48,551 nucleotides of DNA from contig CACXGY010000058.1 in NCBI GenBank assembly GCA_902767275.1, forward strand, positions 1 to 48,551, given 5' to 3'. Origin of the DNA: an uncultured bacterium (lineage in GTDB: Bacteria; Cyanobacteriota; Vampirovibrionia; Gastranaerophilales; Gastranaerophilaceae). The notes under the pieces are model-generated. The model had not been told where the DNA came from. It did not search any database and saw only the letters and a program-made list of their open reading frames with translations. The translations under genes were made by a program, and so were the position numbers. The first letter of the stretch is position 1; each line of letters opens with the position of its first letter. Below are positions 21,101 through 25,878 of the stretch, in pieces.

Positions 21101-21363
21101 TTTACAAGGTTAACAAAATGCTTATACCCGTCTCTATACATAAGGTTGGCTATATCACCTTTTGACAGATTGAACTTATCATAAGTTCTAAACTGAGTTT
21201 GACCGGAAAACTTTTGTCCCTCGATATTATACGTTCCGGATGTCTGAGTAAACCCTGTTATTTCTGATGCCAAAACAGGCAGAGGAACTGCATACATAAA
21301 AAATATTGCAACAGACATAAACCCCGCAAAGAACTTGCGAAGATTTAATTTATAAATAGCCAT
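3151..21363 (-). CDS. Giant two-partner-secretion filamentous adhesin, LktA/FHA-like (6,070 aa)
   Basis: A surface-exported beta-helical exoprotein, probably an adhesin. The start ATG 21363 has a GAAAGGT ribosome site. A signal peptide (about 1-33, ending near PVLAS) precedes a TPS domain with NINGIV near residue 93 and SPNGIVIGASGVLNVGS near 113-130, the export signature recognised by TpsB partners. A long region of beta-helix repeats follows (N-S-T-I-x-A, A-G-Q-G-A and G-D-I-x-I motifs), like Fusobacterium leukotoxin LktA. An Asn/Gln-rich linker lies at about 1117-1216, a helical, coiled-coil-like insert with an internal duplication at about 3690-4010, short 22-24-residue G-N-I-x-I-x-N repeats at about 4540-5390, and a PilZ-like end at about 5978-6065. 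The frame is uninterrupted for 18.2 kb. The likely exporter is the TpsB protein at 33271-35343. Its target is unknown. Confidence 0.9.
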   Translation of the reverse strand: MAIYKLNLRKFFAGFMSVAIFFMYAVPLPVLASEITGFTQTSGTYNIEGQKFSGQTQFRTYDKFNLSKGDIANLMYRDGYKHFVNLVKNQVNINGIVNTMKGNNFYNGHAIFVSPNGIVIGASGVLNVGSLSLMTPSTAKFDSFRNAVENGSLSNYEHGASGYQGLISDSHGNIVVNGKIIARENINLYGDSITVQGSAADKAGMIAGVGNNNQVIESEDAAKELFNNLVSNNITDTTHFALDNGKVKIVAGYENEDEPELVKEAKVIIDNAQLGGDEVTVLANSKTQRIVDLPTDTSSWTQDHIDSLGFGVADEATSKIEITNSEISGKNVKIEANSLSKTKTNVNLLKPTIFDLVLNDEAKASEYFSSDVFTGFEGGRANAIVKVDKTTINAKNNVDISSNAEAELDINSKVLGQAIPALLYGLGTKTVSTVDIVNKSVINADSDVSISAVSSNSGSVSISNSSLVEMDATNALVMTLLNYSNITDTHAIIDSSEVNASTLDVIAVNMSETENELNQIATVGKNDFMSQDSYGSGAAFSILFNRSKNEVKALIKDSTITVEGEGEDGGVRVIAQSLNVTKNAIEASANDDNYRGTHPKTFDQGVKDKIKAFKNNYMKGTIKKLFKIGNMDVNMEQADDAKLQVGGVFLWNVSDNSATAKIENSTVNAKSLDVKSFTVDLLGNQAFTDAVGEAYYGAGVALIINDETNTTISNIDRNSKVTVDELTLDSITQLPMNAGSIKFGLSLPFEIFGVKDISAGVVMEGDPANNWNFDSIYPGHNAAGSKPAVSWEGVADQNITDTYGDLHPKFRLGGFLNNFAQGSGNGNSVAFSASVVVNNVINNTTASITGGSEVTVKNGNAILNAVTSVMGYNAVGIVDYLITKINYYIPGQQDWKYEPNFSGTHAGVGGSVLVDNYTNNATAQIKDSTVDVKKGNLNVRSASEASYLSALATGGTSETFVLDGSVHVQNLHGTTAAEILNSEIKNAKNIDVEAGNAKIKPTSSHIDQDQETSLLKTKDERDSKDKILNIILTGALAQQSEEVDGAHGRVPHGSTGVAIGADVNVSHSDRTVRAKVDGSTLTANENLTINGETKSQTINAAFAGAFAGGVSVNRERQQAANEGQQNDNQQMQNAGNWMDILNDAQADDDDPLGLVNLFNQNNPNQQGAANAQDNQANINHQNANVDNDGNINDGHGGVNPGDNNDNMADNQVGAGEARNNFSLAAAGVVDLYYDKTTTESVLTNSTINVGKKVDVKSDYNSLYVDLGGGVARAGNVGAGAAVNIYDKKTTTRSVVGDAQNGVTINYTEKSGKELNVTADDELVSVGIAIGVGMTKNEGEEDSGKKFAAGGSFNGNIIKDTTEATVQKTTVQNAENVTGDIATNVKADNDSIIVNATGGAAYEGGSEQSKGASAGIAVDLDVIEKTIKAQIIDSKMENAGAVTVEASMPIKAYSAGIAGAIVNGSASGYTFDGALVTELYGNTVASLIKDSTIVSSGDVNIHSKYDVKNMSLAGGIDFSNAQNGFGVGIGSVIYVEKNTISANTDNVKITKSKSVKLSSEAKEDMKFLAANLGMQTKEGSEFKVNGAAGVLLSAIEAKAINKSELKSNGSVSILSDYDSSYQGITVVGDKTKDSLALGANLLGSYYGVTTHSELGAGSMIESKKDEGDSKNYEVRISATSKEYINYIPVSIVVASGNGNSVGADIAVDVIKNTTQAFAYGNVTSTGDFIVKALDDTMIYERGGVLSYAGGSAGIGSVVYYDYLNKTITAEVKNNTVSAANVTVQATAENSFGGTKKDGEWDVSEMSTNAEDYDKNFEQGSFFFNWNMGYSLAHGDKISAAGSVIVRVLDDVVKANVEKVDLGTNDKKASSLTIYANDYTIMNIIAGQFSASGKAAVGGNSIIAIGNTKTQAFLTGGKQYLSGDLSVNANTKKLAHTVLVGGSGSSKVAVNGAVYVNKNKDEVTSSIIGSDITANNVKVNSTQKNDSLGVDLSVGGSGTASVGGILYLNLFEDTTKALVGDNSNSRTKITSANDIEVKSDSDYEAREYLISVEASGKVGVSGMGIANVMDSTIESGVYNSDITSSNGKLDVNSFRGFNKDYSNKTAFFRTWFKDTDAYKNEGVNKDTKERSEIGENDLGKLAPIVGAINVSAGGKGAVTGTIIVNKARGSLTSKIDKSVVSTKTGTTVLSQQNFTNFDAVAAVAGAATGSANGVGVINSFVETVTAWVDNSTINNGSVTTDAQSNMNLNQLVISGQGAGKGADIGVVVDYSNIEDDVNSYITNTTAEAGANAYSAHNIMINNILLAGGGVGQGLTANVVAIVNNFGGEKTVNDEKVKTGQSISKIENSTVNNGDITLSSFDNLDNLSAIVGISFAGQGANLAGYAVRNALSNKPNAYINNTTINTTGGINIAANSLISSTNAIFSAGIVGQGATVLANVISNTITSDAEGYIKDSTITKSGNIEIIANVKKDNNGLLTNRVDEMTNTTGNFSFAGQGASLSTNVIYTNYSNTVKTYIENTSSTNTGDITLKANSKRNLDNTNIGVGGAAMGASVGVNAISTNIETETLSYIDAKLKNMNGVGNISIYSRDNTVLNNVIGTVQAAGLGVAAGVGLDVTWNNGIAKSEIKSDVTAVRDLPDVITGSDETEGTDSNQTTQETNIGGEINAKSANIQSENILEYDKTNVGVSMGLVGLAGDYVLLKSGKRTDTYSQSEQDSNIDKALIKLGDYKPKFTPTPSDSDIKTGSVSRINGNLKTSGNIALNAESKLKGKGNNDKLSLSNVTVTVGLGTGSVGIKDVDLASNTNASIIGGNVESGGDISVNAKSTSNVEIKSVKVDVSGVTFSGGSSIYTNSSETVADIGKSTDSNDTSSNKKTTVIAGGNIDVVSNSTSNSDIDATYVLVSGGNVVAVDLVENKDTNKSSALVTGQTNIDSKGKLNLHSTTTTDLKSNKQTVSVRGVSIVNVSKNDVNVSTINRALIENVTGKINSNGLDIITDYGAMNTLGKTNVVAVDLGGVVSVDKSGAYMNATFKSGIDSKSGLVLKNIGTTNIITAKDNGSNGMVAKGEIYNVSVSIQKFASVSQAKAENTAKSETVLKSNDFTTDSLNIYSYLNSSAKADSTGTNVALGISVDAVKAKTKDTSTMNFDVDGNNTVIGTANIVGTHNATTNADLSAFNFSLLAGGASTDISSELTANTTGNISGNFNAGIGKIELNTTRESRVSKSSGGGGIIAVNNPDVTNNLTGTSVLNIVDFKTQTKKGQNSWTISNKSNNVFNMISSDGSGGLISVSSSGLHTTFDTTTQINVSSSSLDEKVATNINSEENVGFKVENTAVVNESASNSGGGFVAVTTNNVSNEYKSHANLSIKDSKINAKEVKLETTSDIHTKDSGYVEYTGGAGGFVAVNDFNITNKLTQTSVIDIINSELRASKNFVVKALTKSGFKQRIEANGYGFISVPRGYNTLEVNNTNTLNVDSSSKLVAGDEMDINFDSSDTLWVKTVSDARNFEGKPSAYAWLRLDINNNLNNSGSIEAGNLVDINFMNASTFDLYQHAYSECHAAVASTNEGGILHKAINSKINVASGADITSGHDVEIDYSSGSGNNSSYVGWKTVSYAFLGIPITHSNDYTVYDVNKNSKLILDGEIVAGQASSKYMKINREGKVDKSVTFGFYDDEYTVSNDETIPGSVIKQKTLNSITIELDNIEESLEETNKVINEAAPVIADLNSKKDNVQVKLDDINGLVADGYEMKNSVADDDGNGEFNNLIKNDIKALVIKQSDEDTDRITQAQYDQISSDYSDRLEEVNAYNYGHFDKKEIPTMSKFIDNADSYELTDAQRQTISNLTEEQIATFKSNYGVDNTKIIGTGADQITQEQFNVISGAFDSTLAEIKVYNYGHDVKIAEPTMLQFLQTKDYGLSETQITTVSTGYTTVYSNVKPSDTGAFTTYKNTSGKYVAVANPKTETVDGGTVKTCDEIKIFNGEITRYNEQIIPYQEKLDASIENVKLLEKKQENLTAYYNEVEATPESEYEQKSGVYQIVFNDINPQASHIIVDGAVNSNIEGSGNFRVATPGIRIDNYSTRTLIFNDINLSNASNAGLFIQGKNHSEFLNKQQAVSGSAAYIYMLNGGSFDSLPTAGVHYTNKNSAGTYTGITINNYYDIYHPFASTFKIPHPTQQPDIFIIGDVSTSGDLNLWNESGDIGVLGKKIDSAKKNVVSSNGLVALLNYGEGAPFKIGPNDYIFGGSSVSLATYLIFDVSGEINIEGTVQAGYSNRSIVITDDMIKPENLIFDNTSEEKNLINLGGNTLTPYLNDGINLGNIKAIYQDGQIYLYNLSEYSGNLISISAETESLSGTVILADGYKNINIDNKTNATLNVKNIENNPVSGRLDSDVIQKEGSQVIINKVDYANTNITSQGKLVLDGVIKNNTKTIIDYPDKSSGILNITAKNGLEITQQKAKVDGVQQVIDSIVADGTTKIMLDGGQGNINGNITANYKLEIDSNSSEALNINGNLINDRVISHFVGTNTNTEVISTDGIYIKNNNNGALNILGNIEEKYGKIDILSNAQTNIIGDSSIYNKNGNISIESKGLTTSDDSKITADNGNIIITNNSYYSESTEKANLTLNGIIKNKNGNVKIVNNGNSANLGYTVVQDGVAQIVGSISDQNGDIEIINNKGDMTITSVISHNEADKSASGMISIINSENAEKLDIKTTIQTFGTGKAVSDGTTETLMAILIDNQSVTDGLKLDNSTVSARLGNIVIKNANKDMDLIGGTITNNQNGGISIINDGEKLESTASINVNSGNVNVLNTGSGQALVGGSIINQNGNTTVENKGAITEVTGTIDNVGGNVTVKNANAQTRIVGNITNKGGNTVITNNGNYTEIASSVKNEGGNVDIYNKDGNLRITSNAIINNTTDNPNNYISVINDGKNLSIEGNMNSINKGDVILTNRGEIFDISGNVHVTDGVLNISNTNTNTENAGLNISGYLVDDKGNILISNNSYEKINVSGTILGKEGDMSITSQGGITLASSGYITDNKGDVSISNSGGSADFKGTIRVKDGETNIVNSGKDISISGNVVDDKGDLKISNYGVDGAVISGIVRAKEGNAIINNTKGGMSVSGIVQDDLGNITISDTSEKDLSVSGKIIAKSGNIGISKNNAGDFVLSQSGIINNQTVKMSDSSEIGNISISNSGQGDVSVSGKVIGNDGNIAIENTIAGGLNITSTGYVQDNKGNVSISNSGSEGISVEGTITDKSGNMNIENTSGGINVVGTGKIVDDKGDIKISNTGSDGITVSGSVVDKDGDMNIENTSGGINVALSGYILDNNGDMTVSNTGLDGISVKGYIRGKDADVNITNRDSNILIGEYNSYNDNYIDVTGGNINIIQTNGNILNGIVDSQSSNHSNHDLGNVNHAYKTLISTTDNLTIEVKDGDIGTTNNDKPGFSIDAQTRDFTESININVAGNVVAKATNNDKTDARLINIRAKDSDLNVKDITSDGNVILTAADWKQADVRPTPKEEEYFIGYSVYNKASADTAAVTGQNISVISSDKIGTEDKKFVYKQDTAINPQSSVSFEAENDINITGRSNSSEKTKIYQLISKRGNIGLDLESDAVIREITAGKGLSITQKAQNLTIMDLGMPGSSVKGNTQPFNDMLNPHDDLVFGENPEDPSKSVVPNYVVIKVLDAMENSGRADSNLKIYSAYVKGNHGENTQYYPDGARLADVTLMADNIYANSSKAPDSNVSTKKNPNGYKQTDKTYTDEDFGGDSTKVYKAKGINAYGEGEPISLDILGVDKDIVNEVVSNPRRTKYITQKSKTNIPDEFKNKDDRTKFYGYDFKADNVVISVNDYVDTDRGVSVDTIYANDAYVNTHDTNLTVEDGYINNYAEFRNGSKLAVVDNDFRRIVPSDMQLYTQKTGSFSMKLSDSTVMHTSAPVVDFDPYHLVNMYSSENSFVNLTFKETSIRQHNKDVYKELERKNDYYNKSVSLVFNTLGYGLLPDDEIYEVSRTGAIINAKDLKVGQGVNIKLKFNDIDVDVEAKVKEIHVDKATVEFLDIPEEISNSIMYEYMKKIKAMKNSISSL

Positions 21364-21605
21364 TTATTAACCTTTCTCATTTATATAGTGATATATCCCT
21401 GTTGGATAGTACTTCCATTATTTATTTTATTAAAAAATATATTCGTTGTAAGTAAACATGAAGAAATATTAAGCAAATCATCAATAAAATCAAACCTTTT
21501 TAGACAATTTATTAATTGACATTCAACTTAACCAAACTAATGTCTAATTCGTTAAATAGCCCGTATATCTAATGAAAAACTTTTATATTTCATCATAAAA
21601 TACAT

Positions 21606-21627
21606 CTGTAATATCCAAATATTACAG
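21606..21627. promoter_or_regulatory. Inverted repeat, possible operator of the ferritin-like gene
   Basis: A perfect 9-bp palindrome CTGTAATAT-CCAA-ATATTACAG sits immediately before the ribosome site AGAAAGGA of the gene at 21642. It could be a repressor site or an mRNA hairpin at the ribosome site. A plausible -10 (TAAAAT, about 21595) lies just upstream. No regulator is identified. Confidence 0.45.
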
Positions 21628-21641
21628 AAAGGACAAATATT

Positions 21642-22970
21642 ATGACATTTAATCCATTAAAAGAAAAAGGAATGCCTTTAAAGAAACAACTGAGAAATTG
21701 GCATCAAATAGTAGCAAAACCTTATAAAAAACAAGAAGTTGATTGTTATACCAGAACCCGTCAAATACTTATGAACGGAATTGAAGTTGAGGGTTGGGGT
21801 TTCAAACATCAATTCAACAGATTTATGCACAATTTAGACAAAGACGACAGAATACTAATCTCTCAACTGGGGAGAATAGAGAACCAGCAACAAATGACTT
21901 GCAACTGGTTATGCCCCGCAGATCAATCAGTCTTGGAAACAACTTTAGGTTATGAACAAGTAGCGGTTGATTTAACAGCGTGGCTTGCACAAAATGAACC
22001 TGATAAATATGTTAAAGAAACCTTTGATTTCGGATTATTAGAGGATTTTGACCACCTTTACAGGTATGCACAATTTGCATATATGACAGAAGGGGTAGAA
22101 CCGAATGATATTGTACAAGGTCAAACAGATGTAATAGTGGGTCGCCCGACTCAACATCACCATAATTGTAATGGTTTAAGACTTCGTAAACACTATGACA
22201 AAACAACAGCCTCTCCTCAAACGAAAGTTAATATTCTAACAGTTCTGTCAGGAGAACAACAAACACATAACTTCTACGCTGAACACGGATTTATGTACGG
22301 CGATCATGTATTACGTGAAACTTATGCCGAAATCAAAGATGTTGAGGAAGAACACGTTACTATGTATGAATCCTTGATTGACCCATCTGAAACAATGCTT
22401 GAAAAAGCACTTCTTCATGAATTTACTGAAGTTTGTAACTATTACACATGTTTAGAAGATGAAACAAACGAAGAAATTAGAAAATATTGGGAAATTTTCT
22501 TAGATATAGAACTTGAACACTTAAAAATTGTGGCTGAAATGTTCAAAAAATATGAAAAACGTGATCCCGAAGAAGTTATAGGTTCAGAAATTATAATTCC
22601 TTGCAGGTTTAAAAGTCAAAAAGAATACGTTCAAAAGGTACTCGAAAAAGAAGTCGACAAACGACTTGCACCTAACGGAGAATATTACAACAAAATGGAA
22701 GAAATTCCTGAAGATTGGGCTAGTTATCGCATTCAAGAACGTGCAGCAGAAATTTCCGCTCCGTCAGAAAATTGCATACAACTTATTGAGATATATAAGG
22801 ATAGAGATATTGTTGAAGCAAGTAATTCTTTAAAGGGTAAAGAAGTTGCATTACTTGAACAAGGACTTCAAACAATTGCTGTCGCAGAAAATACAATCTT
22901 GCCTGAGGAACTCCAAGTGATGATTGATAATCACGAAGAAAGAAAAGAAGAAAAGGAAGAACTTATTTAA
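21642..22970 (+). CDS. Ferritin-like (rubrerythrin-like) diiron-type protein
   Basis: A soluble 442-residue protein with no signal peptide, starting behind the strong ribosome site AGAAAGGA. The C-terminal two thirds looks like a helical ferritin-like domain: D-x-x-H near residue 136, E-E-E-H near 235-238, a helix with L-L-H-E-F-T-E near 259-266, and E-L-E-H near 290-293. Paired E-x-x-H motifs on long helices are the usual diiron ligands of ferritin and rubrerythrin families, which act in peroxide or iron handling. A His cluster T-Q-H-H-H-N (about 170) is extra. It is longer than ordinary rubrerythrin and has no rubredoxin Cys pairs. It is transcribed away from the giant adhesin gene. The family is judged from motif spacing only; the substrate is unknown. 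Confidence 0.6.
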   Translation: MTFNPLKEKGMPLKKQLRNWHQIVAKPYKKQEVDCYTRTRQILMNGIEVEGWGFKHQFNRFMHNLDKDDRILISQLGRIENQQQMTCNWLCPADQSVLETTLGYEQVAVDLTAWLAQNEPDKYVKETFDFGLLEDFDHLYRYAQFAYMTEGVEPNDIVQGQTDVIVGRPTQHHHNCNGLRLRKHYDKTTASPQTKVNILTVLSGEQQTHNFYAEHGFMYGDHVLRETYAEIKDVEEEHVTMYESLIDPSETMLEKALLHEFTEVCNYYTCLEDETNEEIRKYWEIFLDIELEHLKIVAEMFKKYEKRDPEEVIGSEIIIPCRFKSQKEYVQKVLEKEVDKRLAPNGEYYNKMEEIPEDWASYRIQERAAEISAPSENCIQLIEIYKDRDIVEASNSLKGKEVALLEQGLQTIAVAENTILPEELQVMIDNHEERKEEKEELI

Positions 22971-23022
22971 AATATTTCTTTAATTCTGTTTCAAATAATG
23001 AATAAATTGTTACAAACTTTCA

Positions 23023-23057
23023 ACAAATGGCTCTTGGTTAAAACAAGGGTCATTTGT
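23023..23057 (+). terminator. Weak terminator-like hairpin
   Basis: ACAAATGGCTCTTG pairs with CAAGGGTCATTTGT (two G-U pairs) around a 7-nt loop, 50 nt after the ferritin-like gene. The T tract after it is short. Confidence 0.5.
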
Positions 23058-23104
23058 GACTTTTGAACATTTTAAGAATTTTTCAATATTTTTATTTTAA
23101 AAAT

Positions 23105-23132
23105 TTGCATGTTTCAAAAAAATATATATAAT
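23105..23132 (+). promoter_or_regulatory. Promoter of the HU gene
   Basis: TTGCAT (23105-23110), a 16-nt spacer and TATAAT (23127-23132). The predicted start at about 23139 leaves a 37-nt leader with the ribosome site GAGAAAGGGGAAA before ATG 23176. Confidence 0.7.
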
Positions 23133-23175
23133 AAATTTATGGTTTTTTAAGTGTAAACCGAGAAAGGGGAAAAAT

Positions 23176-23451
23176 ATGAACAGAGAAGAATTATTAACAG
23201 AAATTTCAAAAAAAGCAAAAGTTACAAAAAAAGATGCCGGACAAGTATTAACTGCACTTATTGATACTATTCAAATGACAGTTAAAAAAGGTAAAAAAGT
23301 AACTTTAGTAGGATTCGGAACTTGGGAATCTAGAAAAAGAGCAGCAAGAATAGGCAGAAACCCTCAAACAGGTAAAGAAATCAAAATCGCTGCAAAAACA
23401 GTTCCTGCATTCTCTGCAGGTAAAAAATTCAAAGAATTATTGATGAAATAA
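23176..23451 (+). CDS. hup: DNA-binding protein HU
   Basis: A histone-like nucleoid protein that bends DNA and works as a dimer. The full 91-residue length matches the family. The sequence shows the N-terminal helices (MNREELLTEISKKAKV), the G-F-G-T-W strand turn (VGFGTWESRKRAAR), the signature R-N-P-Q-T-G-K-E-I at the tip of the DNA-clasping arm, and the final P-A-F-S-A-G-K-K-F-K helix. It stands alone with its own promoter and terminator. HU and IHF are hard to separate by eye; the single copy and the lack of IHF-specific features favour HU. Confidence 0.95.
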   Translation: MNREELLTEISKKAKVTKKDAGQVLTALIDTIQMTVKKGKKVTLVGFGTWESRKRAARIGRNPQTGKEIKIAAKTVPAFSAGKKFKELLMK

Positions 23452-23468
23452 TAATCTTTGTTACAGAT

Positions 23469-23505
23469 AAAAAAGGCTGTCCAAATTATTGGTACAGCCT
23501 TTTTT
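23469..23505. terminator. Bidirectional terminator between HU and the barrel protein
   Basis: GGCTGT pairs with ACAGCC, with an inner CC/GG pair, flanked by A6 on one side and a long T run on the other. It can end transcription of HU (plus) and of the convergent gene at 23528 (minus). Confidence 0.85.
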
Positions 23506-23527
23506 AATTTAAAATTTTTCATTTTAT

Positions 23528-25294
23528 TTAGAATCTATATTTATAACTTACACCAATATGTCTTTCATTTTCAATATCGCCAAAAGAATTTGTATGACTA
23601 AATCCTGCACCAAGTCTTACAGATGAATTTTTCATTCTGTATTCTATTCCGCAACTTACATAAGCCAATTTGATAGTATTATTAGTATTTATATACCCGC
23701 CGTCAAGACTTACATCCCAATCTTTATTGGTTAAACTTCCGTCAACAACAGCCATAAATGTATTCATAGGAGAATTACCATGCTGCATTGTTCTATGATT
23801 AACGACATAAGCAGTTAAATCAAACATTGTATTGTTATGGATTTTTGTTGAATATTGTCCGAGTACACCGGCTGAAACCTTAAATGCTTCATTCTTATTA
23901 GGATGAACATCATATAATCCGACAAATGGAGTAATAACAGCATCACTATTTTTACTATTTTTCAATAATGCAGCGGAATACTTAAACATTGCACCATATT
24001 GATCCGACTCAGGATTAGCATCTAACTCCAAATCCACACCAAATCCATAACGTGTTTCAAATTCATTATTATCGGAAGCAACCAATTCGTTATTCTCAGG
24101 CGATTCTTCCTTAGGCATGTTTTCTTCTGCGACAACTGCATTATCTACTTTTTCATCATCTTCTGATGTTACTTCAACCTTTTTCACAGTATCAACCACT
24201 GTTAATTTTACATTTGTTATATTTTTAGTTATTCTTTCGCCTGTTACAGGGTCTTTCATAACCAAAATTTGACGTCTGAATGTTCCTGCTATACCTGAAT
24301 CTTTATGTAAAACACCGGCATTAATTGTAAACCTTGTATTACCATCAAACGAACTTACATTTCCTCCGGCAGCAGTAACATATTTGCCAAAATCATATTT
24401 CCCCATTACAAAAGCATTAACAGTTCTCTCTGTTTCTTTGTTACTGTCAACTGTAGGCATTGGTGTATCATCTTCGGAAGATAATTCTCCAATTATCTCT
24501 GATGCTACCCTACTCAAAGGAATTGTTCTTTCCTCAGCATCATTACCGACAGTGGCATCAGGATTTAATGTTCCATCAGAATCAACATCATCCACATCAG
24601 GTTGTGATACAGTTTTGGAATATTCATAAGCACCGCCAAATGCTATTGAGAATTTACCATTTTTACTTCTGTAAGTATTAAATGTTGATGCTGATATATC
24701 AGTTGAGGATTCAGTGTTACTTTTAGATGCAGACGCATAGGCTTGCCCTACGGAATGAAATCCTTGCGGTAATTCATCGCCCATGAAATCTGCCGTCTTG
24801 TCATTTTCATCTTCCCCGCCATCAACTGACTCAAATGCATCAATAAAGTTATCAAGTTCAACCAATTGAGGAAGTTTTATTTCACTTCCATCACTATAAA
24901 ACTGTGCTTTTATAGCAGATAAATCGTTGTAAGAATCATTAAGAGGGTTTGTTATATCTTTTAATTTTGAAAAAGATGTATCAACCTTGACCTCTTTTTT
25001 ATCCTCTGATTCTTCTGTATCATCATCGGATTTTTTATCAGATTCAGAAGAAACTACAGGCTTTTTATCATCCGGTTTGACAGGTGTCGAACCTGAACTA
25101 TCTGCAACAGGAACAGAATCATTTTCTCGATGTATTACATATCCTTCAACAGGTGCATCAGAATCCACCGGAGTTTCCTCAACCATCGGAACTGTCATAT
25201 ACTGTGCAGACGTCGATTCCGTACTCTGTGACGGCGGAGTCTTTTTATCCTGTACTAAATATTCATTCTCTAAGTTTAAATCTATTCTTTTCAT
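23528..25294 (-). CDS. Outer-membrane beta-barrel-like protein lacking a visible signal peptide
   Basis: 588 residues of no named family. Residues about 15-120 are a low-complexity Pro/Ser/Asp/Glu/Lys-rich stretch. From about residue 200 come alternating hydrophobic-aromatic strands (S-I-A-F-G-G-A-Y-E-Y; F-V-M-G-K-Y-D-F; T-R-Y-G-F-G-V-D-L-E-L), ending in H-I-G-V-S-Y-K-Y-R-F. A terminal aromatic F after alternating residues is the classic signature read by the BAM complex. The N-terminus (MKRIDLNLENEYLVQDKK) has no hydrophobic core, and an in-frame stop upstream rules out a longer start. There is no clear ribosome site before the ATG. It is divergent from the secreted repeat gene at 25421. It could be an autotransporter-like barrel, but export is unexplained. 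Confidence 0.55.
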   Translation of the reverse strand: MKRIDLNLENEYLVQDKKTPPSQSTESTSAQYMTVPMVEETPVDSDAPVEGYVIHRENDSVPVADSSGSTPVKPDDKKPVVSSESDKKSDDDTEESEDKKEVKVDTSFSKLKDITNPLNDSYNDLSAIKAQFYSDGSEIKLPQLVELDNFIDAFESVDGGEDENDKTADFMGDELPQGFHSVGQAYASASKSNTESSTDISASTFNTYRSKNGKFSIAFGGAYEYSKTVSQPDVDDVDSDGTLNPDATVGNDAEERTIPLSRVASEIIGELSSEDDTPMPTVDSNKETERTVNAFVMGKYDFGKYVTAAGGNVSSFDGNTRFTINAGVLHKDSGIAGTFRRQILVMKDPVTGERITKNITNVKLTVVDTVKKVEVTSEDDEKVDNAVVAEENMPKEESPENNELVASDNNEFETRYGFGVDLELDANPESDQYGAMFKYSAALLKNSKNSDAVITPFVGLYDVHPNKNEAFKVSAGVLGQYSTKIHNNTMFDLTAYVVNHRTMQHGNSPMNTFMAVVDGSLTNKDWDVSLDGGYINTNNTIKLAYVSCGIEYRMKNSSVRLGAGFSHTNSFGDIENERHIGVSYKYRF

Positions 25295-25385
25295 AATTTT
25301 ATATAATAAGTATATACTCTTTATATAAGATTATTTTTTTATATAAATTGCGTTTTTGTTACAAAAACTTTACAAGTTATATGTA

Positions 25386-25414
25386 TTGCATTCTTCGACG
25401 AAAAAAAATATAAT
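25386..25414 (+). promoter_or_regulatory. Promoter of the YDKYGN-repeat gene, apparently leaderless
   Basis: TTGCAT (25386-25391), a 17-nt spacer and TATAAT (25409-25414). The expected start, seven bases after the -10, is 25421, the A of the ATG itself. No ribosome site precedes the ATG. Confidence 0.7.
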
Positions 25415-25420
25415 GAGTAT

Positions 25421-25852
25421 ATGTCAATAAATAAAAAGATTTTAACCATATTATTACTTCTTATATTTACAAATGGAATTTGTTATGCAAATACTTGCTA
25501 CGACAAATACGGAAATAAAACAGGCTCATACAGACAATCCTCTAACGGAGTTATCACAACGTATGATAAATATGGGAACAAAACAGGCACATATAGAACA
25601 ACTTCCAATGGAACAACCACAAGTTATGACAAATATGGAAACCGTACAGGAACATTTAGACGAACCTCAAGCGGAATAACAACACAGTACGATAAATACG
25701 GAAATCGTACAGGAACATTTAGAACAAATTCTGACGGTTCAACAACTTCTTACGATAAATACGGTAACAAAACCGGCTCATACAGAACAGATTCATCAGG
25801 AAGAACTATTAAATATGACCGTTATGGCAATCGTACAGGGAGTTTCAGATAG
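25421..25852 (+). CDS. Small secreted protein with 21-residue YDKYGN tandem repeats
   Basis: 143 residues. An N-terminal signal peptide (about 1-24: KK, a Leu/Ile-rich core, then CYA) is followed by five full 21-residue repeats and one partial. The repeat reads Y-D-K-Y-G-N-(K/R)-T-G-(S/T)-(Y/F)-R, then a Ser/Thr/Asn/Gly-rich half. At DNA level this is a 63-bp period, so copy number could vary by recombination. The motif recalls YD repeats of Rhs proteins, but no Rhs core or toxin is present. The single mature Cys follows the signal region (A-N-T-C-Y-D-K) without a clear lipobox. The protein is probably periplasmic or surface; its function is unknown. Transcription seems to begin at the ATG. 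Confidence 0.75.
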   Translation: MSINKKILTILLLLIFTNGICYANTCYDKYGNKTGSYRQSSNGVITTYDKYGNKTGTYRTTSNGTTTSYDKYGNRTGTFRRTSSGITTQYDKYGNRTGTFRTNSDGSTTSYDKYGNKTGSYRTDSSGRTIKYDRYGNRTGSFR

Positions 25853-25878
25853 ATATTAAATAGTAGCCATTGAGTATC

